Of a DNA stretch of 5,141 nucleotides, positions 1-5,141 are shown piece after piece; within the stretch, counting starts at the first letter, position 1, and every line of letters begins with the position of its first letter. Source of the stretch: Rhodospirillaceae bacterium (GTDB taxonomy: Bacteria; Pseudomonadota; Alphaproteobacteria; Rhodospirillales; Rhodospirillaceae); the NCBI GenBank assembly GCA_016937315.1, contig JAFGWD010000070.1:1-5141 (forward strand). The letters run 5' to 3'. The position numbers were made by a program, and so were the translations under genes. Under the pieces are notes generated by a model. That model ran no database searches, was not told the DNA's origin, and saw only the letters and a program-made list of their open reading frames with translations.

Positions 1-15
1 AAGGCTTTGCGTCAT
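1..15 (-). CDS. Start of next transporter gene (probable DppC-type permease), cut by window edge
   Basis: Only the first five codons are visible, reading M-T-Q-S-L on the minus strand. The ATG at 15-13 shares bases with the TGA stop of the upstream permease (14-12), a typical ATGA overlap of translationally coupled genes. No strong Shine-Dalgarno sequence is visible, so reinitiation after the permease would have to drive translation. In dipeptide/oligopeptide ABC operons the gene after a DppB-type permease is nearly always the second permease, DppC. The identity therefore rests on gene order alone, not on sequence. Confidence 0.45.
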
Positions 16-1052
16 CCCGCCGAAACCCGCGGATCGAAAATGCGGTAGAGGAAATCGGAGAACAGGTTGATGCCGACAAAGATCGTGCCGACGAGGATTG
101 TTCCGCCCAACACCGCGTTCATGTCGCTGTTGAAGAGGGCACGCGTGATATAGAGGCCAAGGCCAGGCCAGGCAAAGACTGTTTCGGTCAGAACAGCACC
201 CTCGAGGAGCGACGCATAACTCAATCCCACCACGGTGATGAGCGGCACCATGATATTGGGAAAGGCGTGGCGCCACACGGCACCCCAGAAGGACCGGCCT
301 TTCACCCGCGCCGCGATGACATATTCCTGCGCCAGTTGATCGATCATAAAGCTTCGTGTCATTCTCGCGATGTAAGCCAAAGAGAAATAGCCAAGAATTG
401 TCGCCGGCAGGATGAGGTGACTGAAGGCATTCCGGAAGATGTCCCATTCGCCTTCGATTGCAGCGTCGATGAGAATGACACCCGTCCTTGTCGTGACAAT
501 GTCATCATAGAAGACATCAAGGCGGCCGGTGCCTGATACCCAGCCGAGCTTGCCATAGAAGAAGAACAGCCCGACCAGCCCCAGCCAGAAAACGGGCACT
601 GAATAACCGAACAACCCGACAATACGGATCACGTGGTCGGGCCAGCGGCCCTTACGCGCTCCAGCCCAAACGCCGGCGGGTACGCCGATTATCACGCCAA
701 TGACGATGGCAATTGTCGCAAGTTCAAAAGTTGCAGGAAACACGCGAAGAAGATCACTCAGCACCGGCTGTGATGTGAGAACCGAAATGCCGAACTCACC
801 GCTCAGCACGCGTTTCAGGTAGAGCACATATTGCACGATGAGCGGTTTATCGAGGCCAAGTGCCAAAAATGTCTGGTCGTAAACCTCTTTGGAGGCCTTG
901 TCGCCGACAACGGCAAGAACGGGATCTATCTTGGTCAAGCGACTAATAAAAAAGGTGATAGCCGTAAGCCCAACAAATGTGAGGGCAAGTGATGCCAGAA
1001 ACGTCGCTGCTTGTCGCGCCGTTGTAATTGCCCAAACTGTCTTACTTTCCAT
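12..1052 (-). CDS. DppB/OppB-type ABC transporter permease (peptide/nickel family)
   Basis: Inner-membrane permease subunit, 346 aa, of a dipeptide/oligopeptide/nickel-type ABC importer (BPD_transp_1 fold). The N-terminus has a hydrophobic helix at about residues 15-36, followed by the family-typical stretch with LGLDKPL (65-71) and a GEFG motif (85-88). Further membrane segments follow, including one at about 107-128. The EAA-type cytoplasmic loop that docks onto the ATPase lies at about 243-265, reading EYVIAARVKG and then WRHAFPN. It is followed by the conserved LLEGAVLTETVFAWPGLG region. The length suits the family. The reading frame is open up to 1223, but that extension would run through the upstream GAF gene and looks non-membrane and Arg/Ser-rich, so ATG 1052 is preferred. 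An in-frame TTG at 1058 is an alternative, and no clear ribosome binding site decides between them. The gene lies 28 nt after the GAF gene and overlaps the next gene by 4 nt. The substrate cannot be predicted from the permease. Confidence 0.93.
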   Translation of the reverse strand: MESKTVWAITTARQAATFLASLALTFVGLTAITFFISRLTKIDPVLAVVGDKASKEVYDQTFLALGLDKPLIVQYVLYLKRVLSGEFGISVLTSQPVLSDLLRVFPATFELATIAIVIGVIIGVPAGVWAGARKGRWPDHVIRIVGLFGYSVPVFWLGLVGLFFFYGKLGWVSGTGRLDVFYDDIVTTRTGVILIDAAIEGEWDIFRNAFSHLILPATILGYFSLAYIARMTRSFMIDQLAQEYVIAARVKGRSFWGAVWRHAFPNIMVPLITVVGLSYASLLEGAVLTETVFAWPGLGLYITRALFNSDMNAVLGGTILVGTIFVGINLFSDFLYRIFDPRVSAG

Positions 1053-1080
1053 CGCCAAGCTGCGGCCCCACTCAGCCCCA

Positions 1081-1593
1081 TCAATCGGGGGTTTTATGGG
1101 CCCTGTCAAATTGCGCGGAAAGAGCCCAGCAGAGGCTCGCCGGGATTGGAAGAAGCGTTTCTGCGACGGCAACGCGCTCTGCCGTGTAGTGCTGTTCCTC
1201 GGCCAGCATATTGATCGTCGCAACCAGCTTGTTGCGGAGAAAAATCGGCAGGTTCAGCACGGAACCACAGCCGAGCGAGGCAATCAATTCGTGATCCGGA
1301 AACACCTTGGCGATGTCCTTGATCGTGTGGGCAACGAAGCTGCGCCGTTGGTCATGCACGATTTCAAACCACTCGTCCCGATGGATGGGCTTAGTGCCAG
1401 AAACGGGATATTGCTTGGGATGATTGGTGTAAACGCGCCGCGCCACGCCTTCATCCATTTCGACTGTCGTCACTGTGAACAGGATATGCCCAGGTTCCGC
1501 AGAAGCCAATGTGTCCAAGGCCGCCCATAGTTCGGCGGAGGATATCGCAGCAGATACTTTGTTAGCGAAAGTTGAAAGGGAAGACATAGACAT
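1081..1593 (-). CDS. Small stand-alone GAF-domain protein
   Basis: A 170-aa soluble protein, almost entirely one GAF-like domain with no output domain, signal peptide or membrane segment. The C-terminal half shows the typical GAF core: an IKDIAKVFPDHELI stretch (91-104), then SLGCGSVLNLPIF (106-118), then a hydrophobic strand with NKLVATINML (121-130), and a final helix from about 137 starting YTAERVAVAE. Cysteines are at 109 and 155; C109 sits in the conserved GC part of the core. GAF domains bind small ligands or take part in redox sensing (free-methionine sulfoxide reductase is a GAF enzyme), but no such activity can be assigned here. It is the first gene of the minus-strand operon, 28 nt ahead of the permease, so a role in sensing or handling the transported compound is a reasonable inference. 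Two possible ATG starts lie two codons apart (1593 and 1587), and neither has a strong Shine-Dalgarno sequence. Confidence 0.8.
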   Translation of the reverse strand: MSMSSLSTFANKVSAAISSAELWAALDTLASAEPGHILFTVTTVEMDEGVARRVYTNHPKQYPVSGTKPIHRDEWFEIVHDQRRSFVAHTIKDIAKVFPDHELIASLGCGSVLNLPIFLRNKLVATINMLAEEQHYTAERVAVAETLLPIPASLCWALSAQFDRAHKTPD

Positions 1594-1651
1594 GCAGCAC
1601 GAATGTTAGCCCGCCAACCACGTGCGTTTCACCAGCTTTAAAGTACGTGTT

Positions 1652-1679
1652 ATTTTATGATGATAACTGGTGGTAGCAA
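1652..1679 (-). promoter_or_regulatory. Candidate sigma70-like promoter of the GAF-permease operon
   Basis: On the minus strand a -35-like TTGCTA (1679-1674) is followed after 16 bases by a -10-like TAAAAT (1657-1652). These match the consensus at 4 of 6 and 5 of 6 positions. Transcription would start near 1646, giving a leader of about 50 nt before the ATG at 1593. The short inverted repeat CACCAG/CTGGTG (1630-1635 and 1667-1672) brackets the -10 element. This is motif matching by eye only. Confidence 0.4.
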
Positions 1680-1757
1680 TAGGTAGAAATGAGCAACCTC
1701 AGATAGGCTAAGTATTTAAAACTTAACCAAAAATTTGCATTGTTCTCGACTATTTCG

Positions 1758-1773
1758 TTAGCCGGTTGTTAAC
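1758..1773 (+). promoter_or_regulatory. CtrA-box-like motif (TTAG-N7-TTAAC)
   Basis: The sequence fits the alphaproteobacterial CtrA consensus TTAA-N7-TTAAC with one mismatch, the fourth base being G instead of A. It lies 44 bases before the earliest start codon of the polysaccharide operon, where a promoter element would be expected. CtrA is the cell-cycle response regulator of alphaproteobacteria. With one mismatch in an AT-rich region it may be a chance match. Confidence 0.25.
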
Positions 1774-1816
1774 TCTGATCAACGCGGCATCTTAAATTTG
1801 ATGCGGCCGGACTGTT

Positions 1817-2956
1817 GTGGCCAATGTCCGTCCGTTGGGTGACCAAATGCTCAGAGAGTCCACGGGCCACGCGTTAACCATATCTACCGTTCAAAGACGA
1901 CCTATTGGCAAAACTTCGGCCGCCGTTGCGGTTGTTGGTTGCGGCTATTGGGGTTCCAAGCATGTTCGCGTGCTCTCGGGACTGCCCAATGTCAGTCAGG
2001 TATTTGCGGTCGATGCGAACAGCCAGACACGCGATCAAATCAAAACCGCATTTCCCAATGCAACCGTGGCGCCCGATCTTGCAGCCGTGCTGGGAAATGT
2101 GGACGGGGTCATTGTAGCTACTCCTCCCCACAACCACGTTGCGGTTGCCGTCCTGGCGTTGCGTGCCGGCAAGAGCGTACTTATCGAAAAGCCAATCACA
2201 ACTTCGCTCAGGGACGCGCAGCGCCTCATCAGGCTAGGCAAGCGAAACGGAGCCACGGTTGTTGCGGGGCACACCTATGAGTTTAACCCGATCGTCCACG
2301 ATCTGCGCAGGCGCATCGTTGCGGGTGAGTTTGGCGAGATCCGTTACCTCCATTCCGAGCGCTTAAATCTTGGCCTCTACAGAACAGATGTAAACGTCAT
2401 CTGGGACCTTGCCCCACACGACATCTCCATCATGAATTTTCTGCTCAACGAGACACCACATTCTGTGCGCGCGTGGGGAGTTTCCTGCGCCGGCGGAGAT
2501 ATGATTGATGTTGCTCACTTCCAGCTCGAATATCCTGACAACGGCATCGTTGGCACCGGCTTCAATTCTTGGAATGATCCGCGGCGCGTGCGCCAACTCA
2601 CGATTGTCGGCAGCAAGAAAATGGCTGTGTTCGACGACGTAGCGGACGAAAAACTCAAGATATTCGACCACAGCGTCAAACTCCCGGCGGTTCCAGTTAC
2701 ACGTTCGGCAGTGGCAGTCGATCTGCCCGTCGCCACTTACAACCGCGGCGATGTGATCATCCCGAAGATTGAATACGAAGAACCCCTTCACATCGAGGAC
2801 CGCAAGTTCGTCGAAGGCCTGCTGAACCCTTCGCTGGAGACTACGCAAACGCACTCCGGCGTGGAAGTGGTGAGAGTTCTCGAAGCAATCGATCTGTCCA
2901 TAGCCACTGGCAAACCGGCGCTTGTCAAAAACCGCGGGGCTGTGCCCGTGCACTAA
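1817..2956 (+). CDS. Gfo/Idh/MocA-family sugar oxidoreductase (polysaccharide precursor synthesis)
   Basis: A predicted NAD(P)-dependent dehydrogenase, 379 aa, acting in the cytosol on a (nucleotide-)sugar. The Rossmann fold begins with VAVVGCGYWG (37-46; glycine motif GCGYWG at 41-46). VATPPHNH (100-107) follows, then the family hallmark EKP (124-126), whose lysine is catalytic in relatives. The C-terminal substrate domain carries WDLAPHD (196-202), whose His and Asp lie at the usual active-site place. The GYWG and WDLAPHD signature is typical, as I recall, of Gfo/Idh proteins in surface-polysaccharide loci and differs from classical WlbA, so the UDP-GlcNAcA substrate of WlbA should not be assumed. 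The aminotransferase 18 nt downstream suggests that the product ketone is aminated. The start is uncertain: GTG 1817 gives about 36 extra residues before the Rossmann strand, while ATG 1847, preceded by GGGTGA, would shorten the protein to 369 aa. A stop at 1799-1801 excludes earlier starts. Confidence 0.9.
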   Translation: MANVRPLGDQMLRESTGHALTISTVQRRPIGKTSAAVAVVGCGYWGSKHVRVLSGLPNVSQVFAVDANSQTRDQIKTAFPNATVAPDLAAVLGNVDGVIVATPPHNHVAVAVLALRAGKSVLIEKPITTSLRDAQRLIRLGKRNGATVVAGHTYEFNPIVHDLRRRIVAGEFGEIRYLHSERLNLGLYRTDVNVIWDLAPHDISIMNFLLNETPHSVRAWGVSCAGGDMIDVAHFQLEYPDNGIVGTGFNSWNDPRRVRQLTIVGSKKMAVFDDVADEKLKIFDHSVKLPAVPVTRSAVAVDLPVATYNRGDVIIPKIEYEEPLHIEDRKFVEGLLNPSLETTQTHSGVEVVRVLEAIDLSIATGKPALVKNRGAVPVH

Positions 2957-2964
2957 AATTACTT

Positions 2965-2968
2965 GAGG
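2965..2968 (+). promoter_or_regulatory. Ribosome binding site deciding a TTG start
   Basis: GAGG, part of TTGAGG, lies six bases ahead of TTG 2975, which is ideal Shine-Dalgarno spacing. The alternative in-frame TTG at 2963 overlaps this element and has only AT-rich sequence before it. The next ATG (3011) would delete the conserved IPFLDL N-terminus. Together these favour TTG 2975 as the aminotransferase start. Confidence 0.7.
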
Positions 2969-2974
2969 TCCAAG

Positions 2975-4123
2975 TTGAATAAGAACATTCCATTTCTCGA
3001 TCTCGGAGCGATGAACGCCGAAGCTGCCCAGGGCATCGCGGAAGCGTGGCGTGCGATAACAACTGAGTCCGCTTTCATTGGCGGGCGGCGCGTGCAGGAT
3101 TTCGAATCGCAATGGGCATCCTATTGTGGTTCGAGCTTCTGCATTGGCTTGAGTGACGGCACCGCGGCACTGGAGCTTGCGCTGCGCGCGCTTGGTGCCG
3201 GTCCGGGCGATGACATTCTGGGTCCGGCCAACACGTTCATTGCAACTTGGGAAGCGGTCGCCGCCGTCGGCGCAAGGCCCATTGCGGTGGATGTCGATCC
3301 TGTATCCCTTCTGGTCACGGCGGAAACCCTGGGCAACGCTCTCACGACGAACACCGTGGGTGCAATTCCTGTTCACCTTTTTGGTCAGCCGGCGAACATG
3401 ACGGAAATCATGGCCTTTGCCGGCAGGCATAAGCTGTGGATCATCGAAGATGCGGCGCAGGCGCATGGAGCCAGGTGGAATGGACAAGCGGTTGGCACGT
3501 TTGGCGATGCCGGATGTTTCAGCTTCTATCCCGGCAAAAATCTGGGTGCTTTCGGTGACGCCGGCGCCGTGATTACCAATTCGCATCGTATCGCCGGCTT
3601 CGTCAGATCGTTTGCAAACCACGGCCGCCGCGACGGCCATGCTGACATTCACGATATCATCGGCAATAATCGCAGGCTTGATGGGCTTCAAGCTGCCATC
3701 CTCTCGGCCAAGCTGCCCTTCCTGAATTCATGGAACGCCCGAAGGCGGAATGTCCACTCGTGGTACAGGCAGCGTTTGGGGACTCAAGTGGTTGGCCATA
3801 CCCCAGATACGCGCGCTGTCAGCGTCCATCATCTTGAAGTCATCAGAGTTTGCAATCGCGACCAGATCAGAGGGCAGCTGACTGAACTCGGGATCGGCAC
3901 GGGCATACACTATCGAATACCCTGCCACCGGCATGCCGCCTTCGAGAACCTTGCTGTTCCGGCAGTCCCGGTTGCTGAGTCCGCTGCGAGTGAGATTCTT
4001 TCGTTACCGATGTATCCGCATATGAAGCAAGAGGACGTTGAGCACGTGTGCGACGCGATGTTCAATCTCGTTTCGCCGTTCGGCGCTTCGAAGAGCAGGA
4101 TATTCCGCCATGCGGCAGCGTAA
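2975..4123 (+). CDS. DegT/DnrJ/EryC1-family PLP-dependent sugar aminotransferase
   Basis: A cytosolic aminotransferase, 382 aa, predicted to use an amino donor (glutamate in known relatives) to aminate a keto nucleotide-sugar. The family-typical N-terminus IPFLDL is at 5-10. The phosphate-binding DGTAALELAL is at 61-70, and GPANTFIAT at 83-91. VHLFGQPANM (133-142) leads to EDAAQAHGA (158-166), with the Asp and Gln that contact the cofactor. The Schiff-base lysine is K188 in SFYPGKNLGAFGDAG. NNRRLDGLQAAIL follows in the second half. All key residues are present and the length is normal. It starts 18 nt after the oxidoreductase and its last 14 nt overlap the glycosyltransferase start. Paired oxidoreductase and aminotransferase genes (as in WlbA/WbpE or GnnA/GnnB systems) make amino sugars, often 3-amino, but the position and sugar cannot be read here. 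The TTG start is chosen for its Shine-Dalgarno sequence. FdtB-like or WbpE-like specificity remains open. Confidence 0.93.
   Translation: MNKNIPFLDLGAMNAEAAQGIAEAWRAITTESAFIGGRRVQDFESQWASYCGSSFCIGLSDGTAALELALRALGAGPGDDILGPANTFIATWEAVAAVGARPIAVDVDPVSLLVTAETLGNALTTNTVGAIPVHLFGQPANMTEIMAFAGRHKLWIIEDAAQAHGARWNGQAVGTFGDAGCFSFYPGKNLGAFGDAGAVITNSHRIAGFVRSFANHGRRDGHADIHDIIGNNRRLDGLQAAILSAKLPFLNSWNARRRNVHSWYRQRLGTQVVGHTPDTRAVSVHHLEVIRVCNRDQIRGQLTELGIGTGIHYRIPCHRHAAFENLAVPAVPVAESAASEILSLPMYPHMKQEDVEHVCDAMFNLVSPFGASKSRIFRHAAA
4097..4100 (+). promoter_or_regulatory. Ribosome binding site of the sugar-phosphate transferase
   Basis: AGGA inside the end of the aminotransferase gene lies nine bases ahead of ATG 4110. 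It supports that start over the more upstream in-frame ATG at 4038, which would add 24 residues with no resemblance to the family and enlarge the overlap to 86 nt. Confidence 0.6.
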
Positions 4124-4853
4124 CACCGAGCTTCAAGAGAGAGCCGGGAACCAAGTGCGATCGCTTGGAATTGATGAAGCGTTCGGACTCTCGGGAGCCG
4201 CTACTCCAACTTTGAAACGAAAGCTTGATGTCAAACGCTTGGTCGATGTTACGGGCGCAGTGCTCTTCGGTATTGCCCTGGCGCCAATATGGATTGGGGC
4301 CAGCGTTGCATTGTGGCTTAGCGGTCAGAAGGAAGTTCTCTTTCAGCAAGAGAGAGCCGGGCTGCACGGCAAACCCTTCATCATGTACAAATTCCGTACC
4401 ATGGCCTCGGACGGCGACATGCCGCCTGCGCTGTTTGAACGGATGCGCCAGGACTTCATCGCCGAATTGGAAGGCAGGGCCTCTGCAGATCCTGTTTCTG
4501 GTTTGTACAAGCAACAAAATGAACGGGTTACGCCAGTGGGCAGATTCCTGCGCAAATACAGTATCGATGAGATTCCACAGTTATTGAACGTACTTCGGGG
4601 CGAGATGTCATTGGTGGGTCCGAGGCCGGCTATTGTCTGGGAGGCCGAGCTTTTTTCCTCTCGGCAGCAGAGACGCCACTCGGTGAAACCAGGAATAACG
4701 GGCCTTTGGCAAGTTAGCGGCCGCAATCTCATGACTACCGCCGAAATGATCGAACTCGATCTCTACTATGTGGAGACACAATCAATTTTGCGGGATCTCA
4801 TGATTTTGCTGCGCACGCCTGGGGCGGTGCTTCTGAGAAGGGCGACACGCTGA
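4110..4853 (+). CDS. Polyprenyl-phosphate sugar-1-phosphate transferase (bacterial sugar transferase, monotopic PGT)
   Basis: An initiating phosphoglycosyl transferase, 247 aa, that moves a sugar-1-phosphate from a nucleotide sugar to undecaprenyl phosphate at the inner face of the cytoplasmic membrane. After a polar N-terminal stretch of about 35 residues comes KRLVDVTGA and a single hydrophobic segment (about 44-71) with P59 in the middle, as in the re-entrant helix of PglC-type enzymes. Next are FQQERAGLHGKPF (78-90) and KFRTM (94-98). GRFLRKYSIDEIPQLLNVLRG contains the catalytic Asp-Glu pair D153-E154. MSLVGPRP (166-173) and KPGITGLWQVSGRN (193-206) complete the signature. The large multi-spanning N-terminal domain of WcaJ/WbaP is absent, so this is the short form. 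The start overlaps the aminotransferase by 14 nt and the stop overlaps the next gene by one base (TGATG). The sugar transferred (Glc, Gal, or an amino sugar made by the two genes upstream) cannot be determined. Confidence 0.93.
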   Translation: MRQRNTELQERAGNQVRSLGIDEAFGLSGAATPTLKRKLDVKRLVDVTGAVLFGIALAPIWIGASVALWLSGQKEVLFQQERAGLHGKPFIMYKFRTMASDGDMPPALFERMRQDFIAELEGRASADPVSGLYKQQNERVTPVGRFLRKYSIDEIPQLLNVLRGEMSLVGPRPAIVWEAELFSSRQQRRHSVKPGITGLWQVSGRNLMTTAEMIELDLYYVETQSILRDLMILLRTPGAVLLRRATR

Positions 4854-5141
4854 TGAAATCGGGTCGTTGCATGCTGGTGGCCACGACGGGCGGGCATCTC
4901 AGTCAGCTTCATGAGCTCGAGAAAAGAATTACTGGGAATTCGGCAGACAATCTCTGGGTCACATTTGACACTCCACAGAGCAGATCAATGCTTGCCGGCC
5001 GCAAGGTGGAATTTATCGCACCGGTTGGGGAGCGCGACGCGATTGGTGCGCTACGGGCTGCCAGAGCCGCCTACACACTCATTCAAAAACATGGCCCTTC
5101 CGCAGTTGTCAGCACTGGCTCTGCAGTTGCCGTCCCCTTTC
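4853..5141 (+). CDS. Alg14/PssD-like glycosyltransferase subunit, 3' end beyond window
   Basis: The first 96 residues are visible, and the gene runs off the right edge. The N-terminus reads MLVATTGGHLSQL from residue 7, with the Gly-Gly-His (13-15) typical of Alg14 and MurG-like GT-B N-terminal domains. The hydrophobic strand stands in for the membrane-anchoring start of Alg14. A conserved STGSAVAVPF (87-96) lies at the edge. In known systems (eukaryotic Alg13/Alg14, bacterial PssD/PssE, Cps14F/Cps14G) this half anchors and helps a separate catalytic partner, and the pair adds the second sugar to the lipid-linked intermediate. That role fits its place directly after the phosphoglycosyl transferase. 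The ATG uses the last base of the preceding stop codon, and AGAAGGG (4836-4842), ten bases upstream, can serve as ribosome binding site. Whether the catalytic half follows as a separate gene or is fused cannot be seen. Confidence 0.88.
   Translation, partial: MKSGRCMLVATTGGHLSQLHELEKRITGNSADNLWVTFDTPQSRSMLAGRKVEFIAPVGERDAIGALRAARAAYTLIQKHGPSAVVSTGSAVAVPF

Larger units (their letters stand above)
1594..1816. promoter_or_regulatory. Divergent intergenic region between transporter and polysaccharide operons
   Basis: This 223-bp gap separates the divergently transcribed GAF gene and oxidoreductase gene. It is visibly richer in A and T than the flanking genes and has several TTAA/TTAAC motifs (1716-1719, 1723-1727, 1769-1773, 1792-1795). 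I see no credible small gene, tRNA or terminator. It must hold promoters for both operons: a candidate for the minus strand is listed separately, but I could not find a convincing sigma70-like pair for the plus strand. Confidence 0.75.

Noticed and set aside
1053..1223. 57-residue N-terminal extension of the permease
   Set aside because: The frame is open, but the extension overlaps the GAF gene by about 143 nt, is Arg/Ser/Pro-rich and unlike DppB N-termini. ATG 1052 gives a normal-length permease.
889..1530. Open frame of 213 codons on the plus strand
   Set aside because: It is antisense to the permease start and the GAF gene, spans their junction, and its translation has no recognisable domain.
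1716..1728. TTAA-N3-TTAAC as a second CtrA box
   Set aside because: The spacing is 3 instead of 7 bases, so it does not fit the consensus; such TTAA pairs are expected by chance in this AT-rich gap.
1808..1830. Possible hairpin CGGAC/GTCCG around the GTG start of the oxidoreductase
   Set aside because: The stem is only 5 bp with a 13-nt loop, too weak to propose as a translational control or terminator.
2363..3691. Long open frame of 442 codons on the minus strand
   Set aside because: It lies antisense to two well-recognised genes (oxidoreductase and aminotransferase), resembles no family I know, is rich in Arg, His and Cys, and crosses their gene boundary. It is a by-product of codon bias on the other strand.
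4038..4109. 24-residue N-terminal extension of the sugar-phosphate transferase from ATG 4038
   Set aside because: It lies wholly inside the aminotransferase gene and has no family similarity. ATG 4110 has an AGGA ribosome binding site nine bases upstream.

Overview
The window looks like a chromosomal segment from an alphaproteobacterium, most likely a Hyphomicrobiales/Rhizobiales relative. This is inferred from the moderately high GC coding sequence, the AT-richer intergenic gap, the style of the proteins, and a DppB-type transporter gene sitting beside a small GAF protein. No rRNA or other taxonomic marker is present, so the assignment is tentative.

Layout: two gene clusters are transcribed away from each other from one 223-bp AT-rich intergenic region (1594-1816). 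On the minus strand is an operon of a stand-alone GAF-domain protein (1593-1081), a DppB/OppB-type peptide ABC transporter permease (1052-12), and the first five codons of the next gene (15-1). That next gene starts inside the permease stop codon in an ATGA overlap and is presumably the partner DppC-type permease. A plausible sigma70-like promoter for this operon lies at 1679-1652.

On the plus strand is the start of a surface-polysaccharide gene cluster. It holds a Gfo/Idh/MocA-family NAD(P)-dependent sugar oxidoreductase (1817-2956), a DegT/DnrJ/EryC1 PLP-dependent sugar aminotransferase (2975-4123, TTG start), a small monotopic polyprenyl-phosphate sugar-1-phosphate transferase (4110-4853), and the 5' part of an Alg14/PssD-like glycosyltransferase subunit (4853 to beyond 5141). 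Gaps are 18 nt, then overlaps of 14 nt and 1 nt, which indicates one translationally coupled operon.

Functionally, the oxidoreductase and aminotransferase together would turn a hydroxyl of a nucleotide-activated sugar into a ketone and then an amine. The phosphoglycosyl transferase would load the first sugar phosphate onto the lipid carrier at the cytoplasmic membrane, and the Alg14-like protein, with an Alg13-like partner expected just downstream, would add the next sugar. The exact sugar cannot be read from the sequence. The operon continues past the right edge, and the transporter operon past the left edge.

I see no mobile elements, RNA genes, CRISPR arrays or terminators. Nothing here is clearly a new system. 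The points most worth a second look are the GAF-transporter pairing, the unassigned amino-sugar pair, and a CtrA-box-like motif in the intergenic region.
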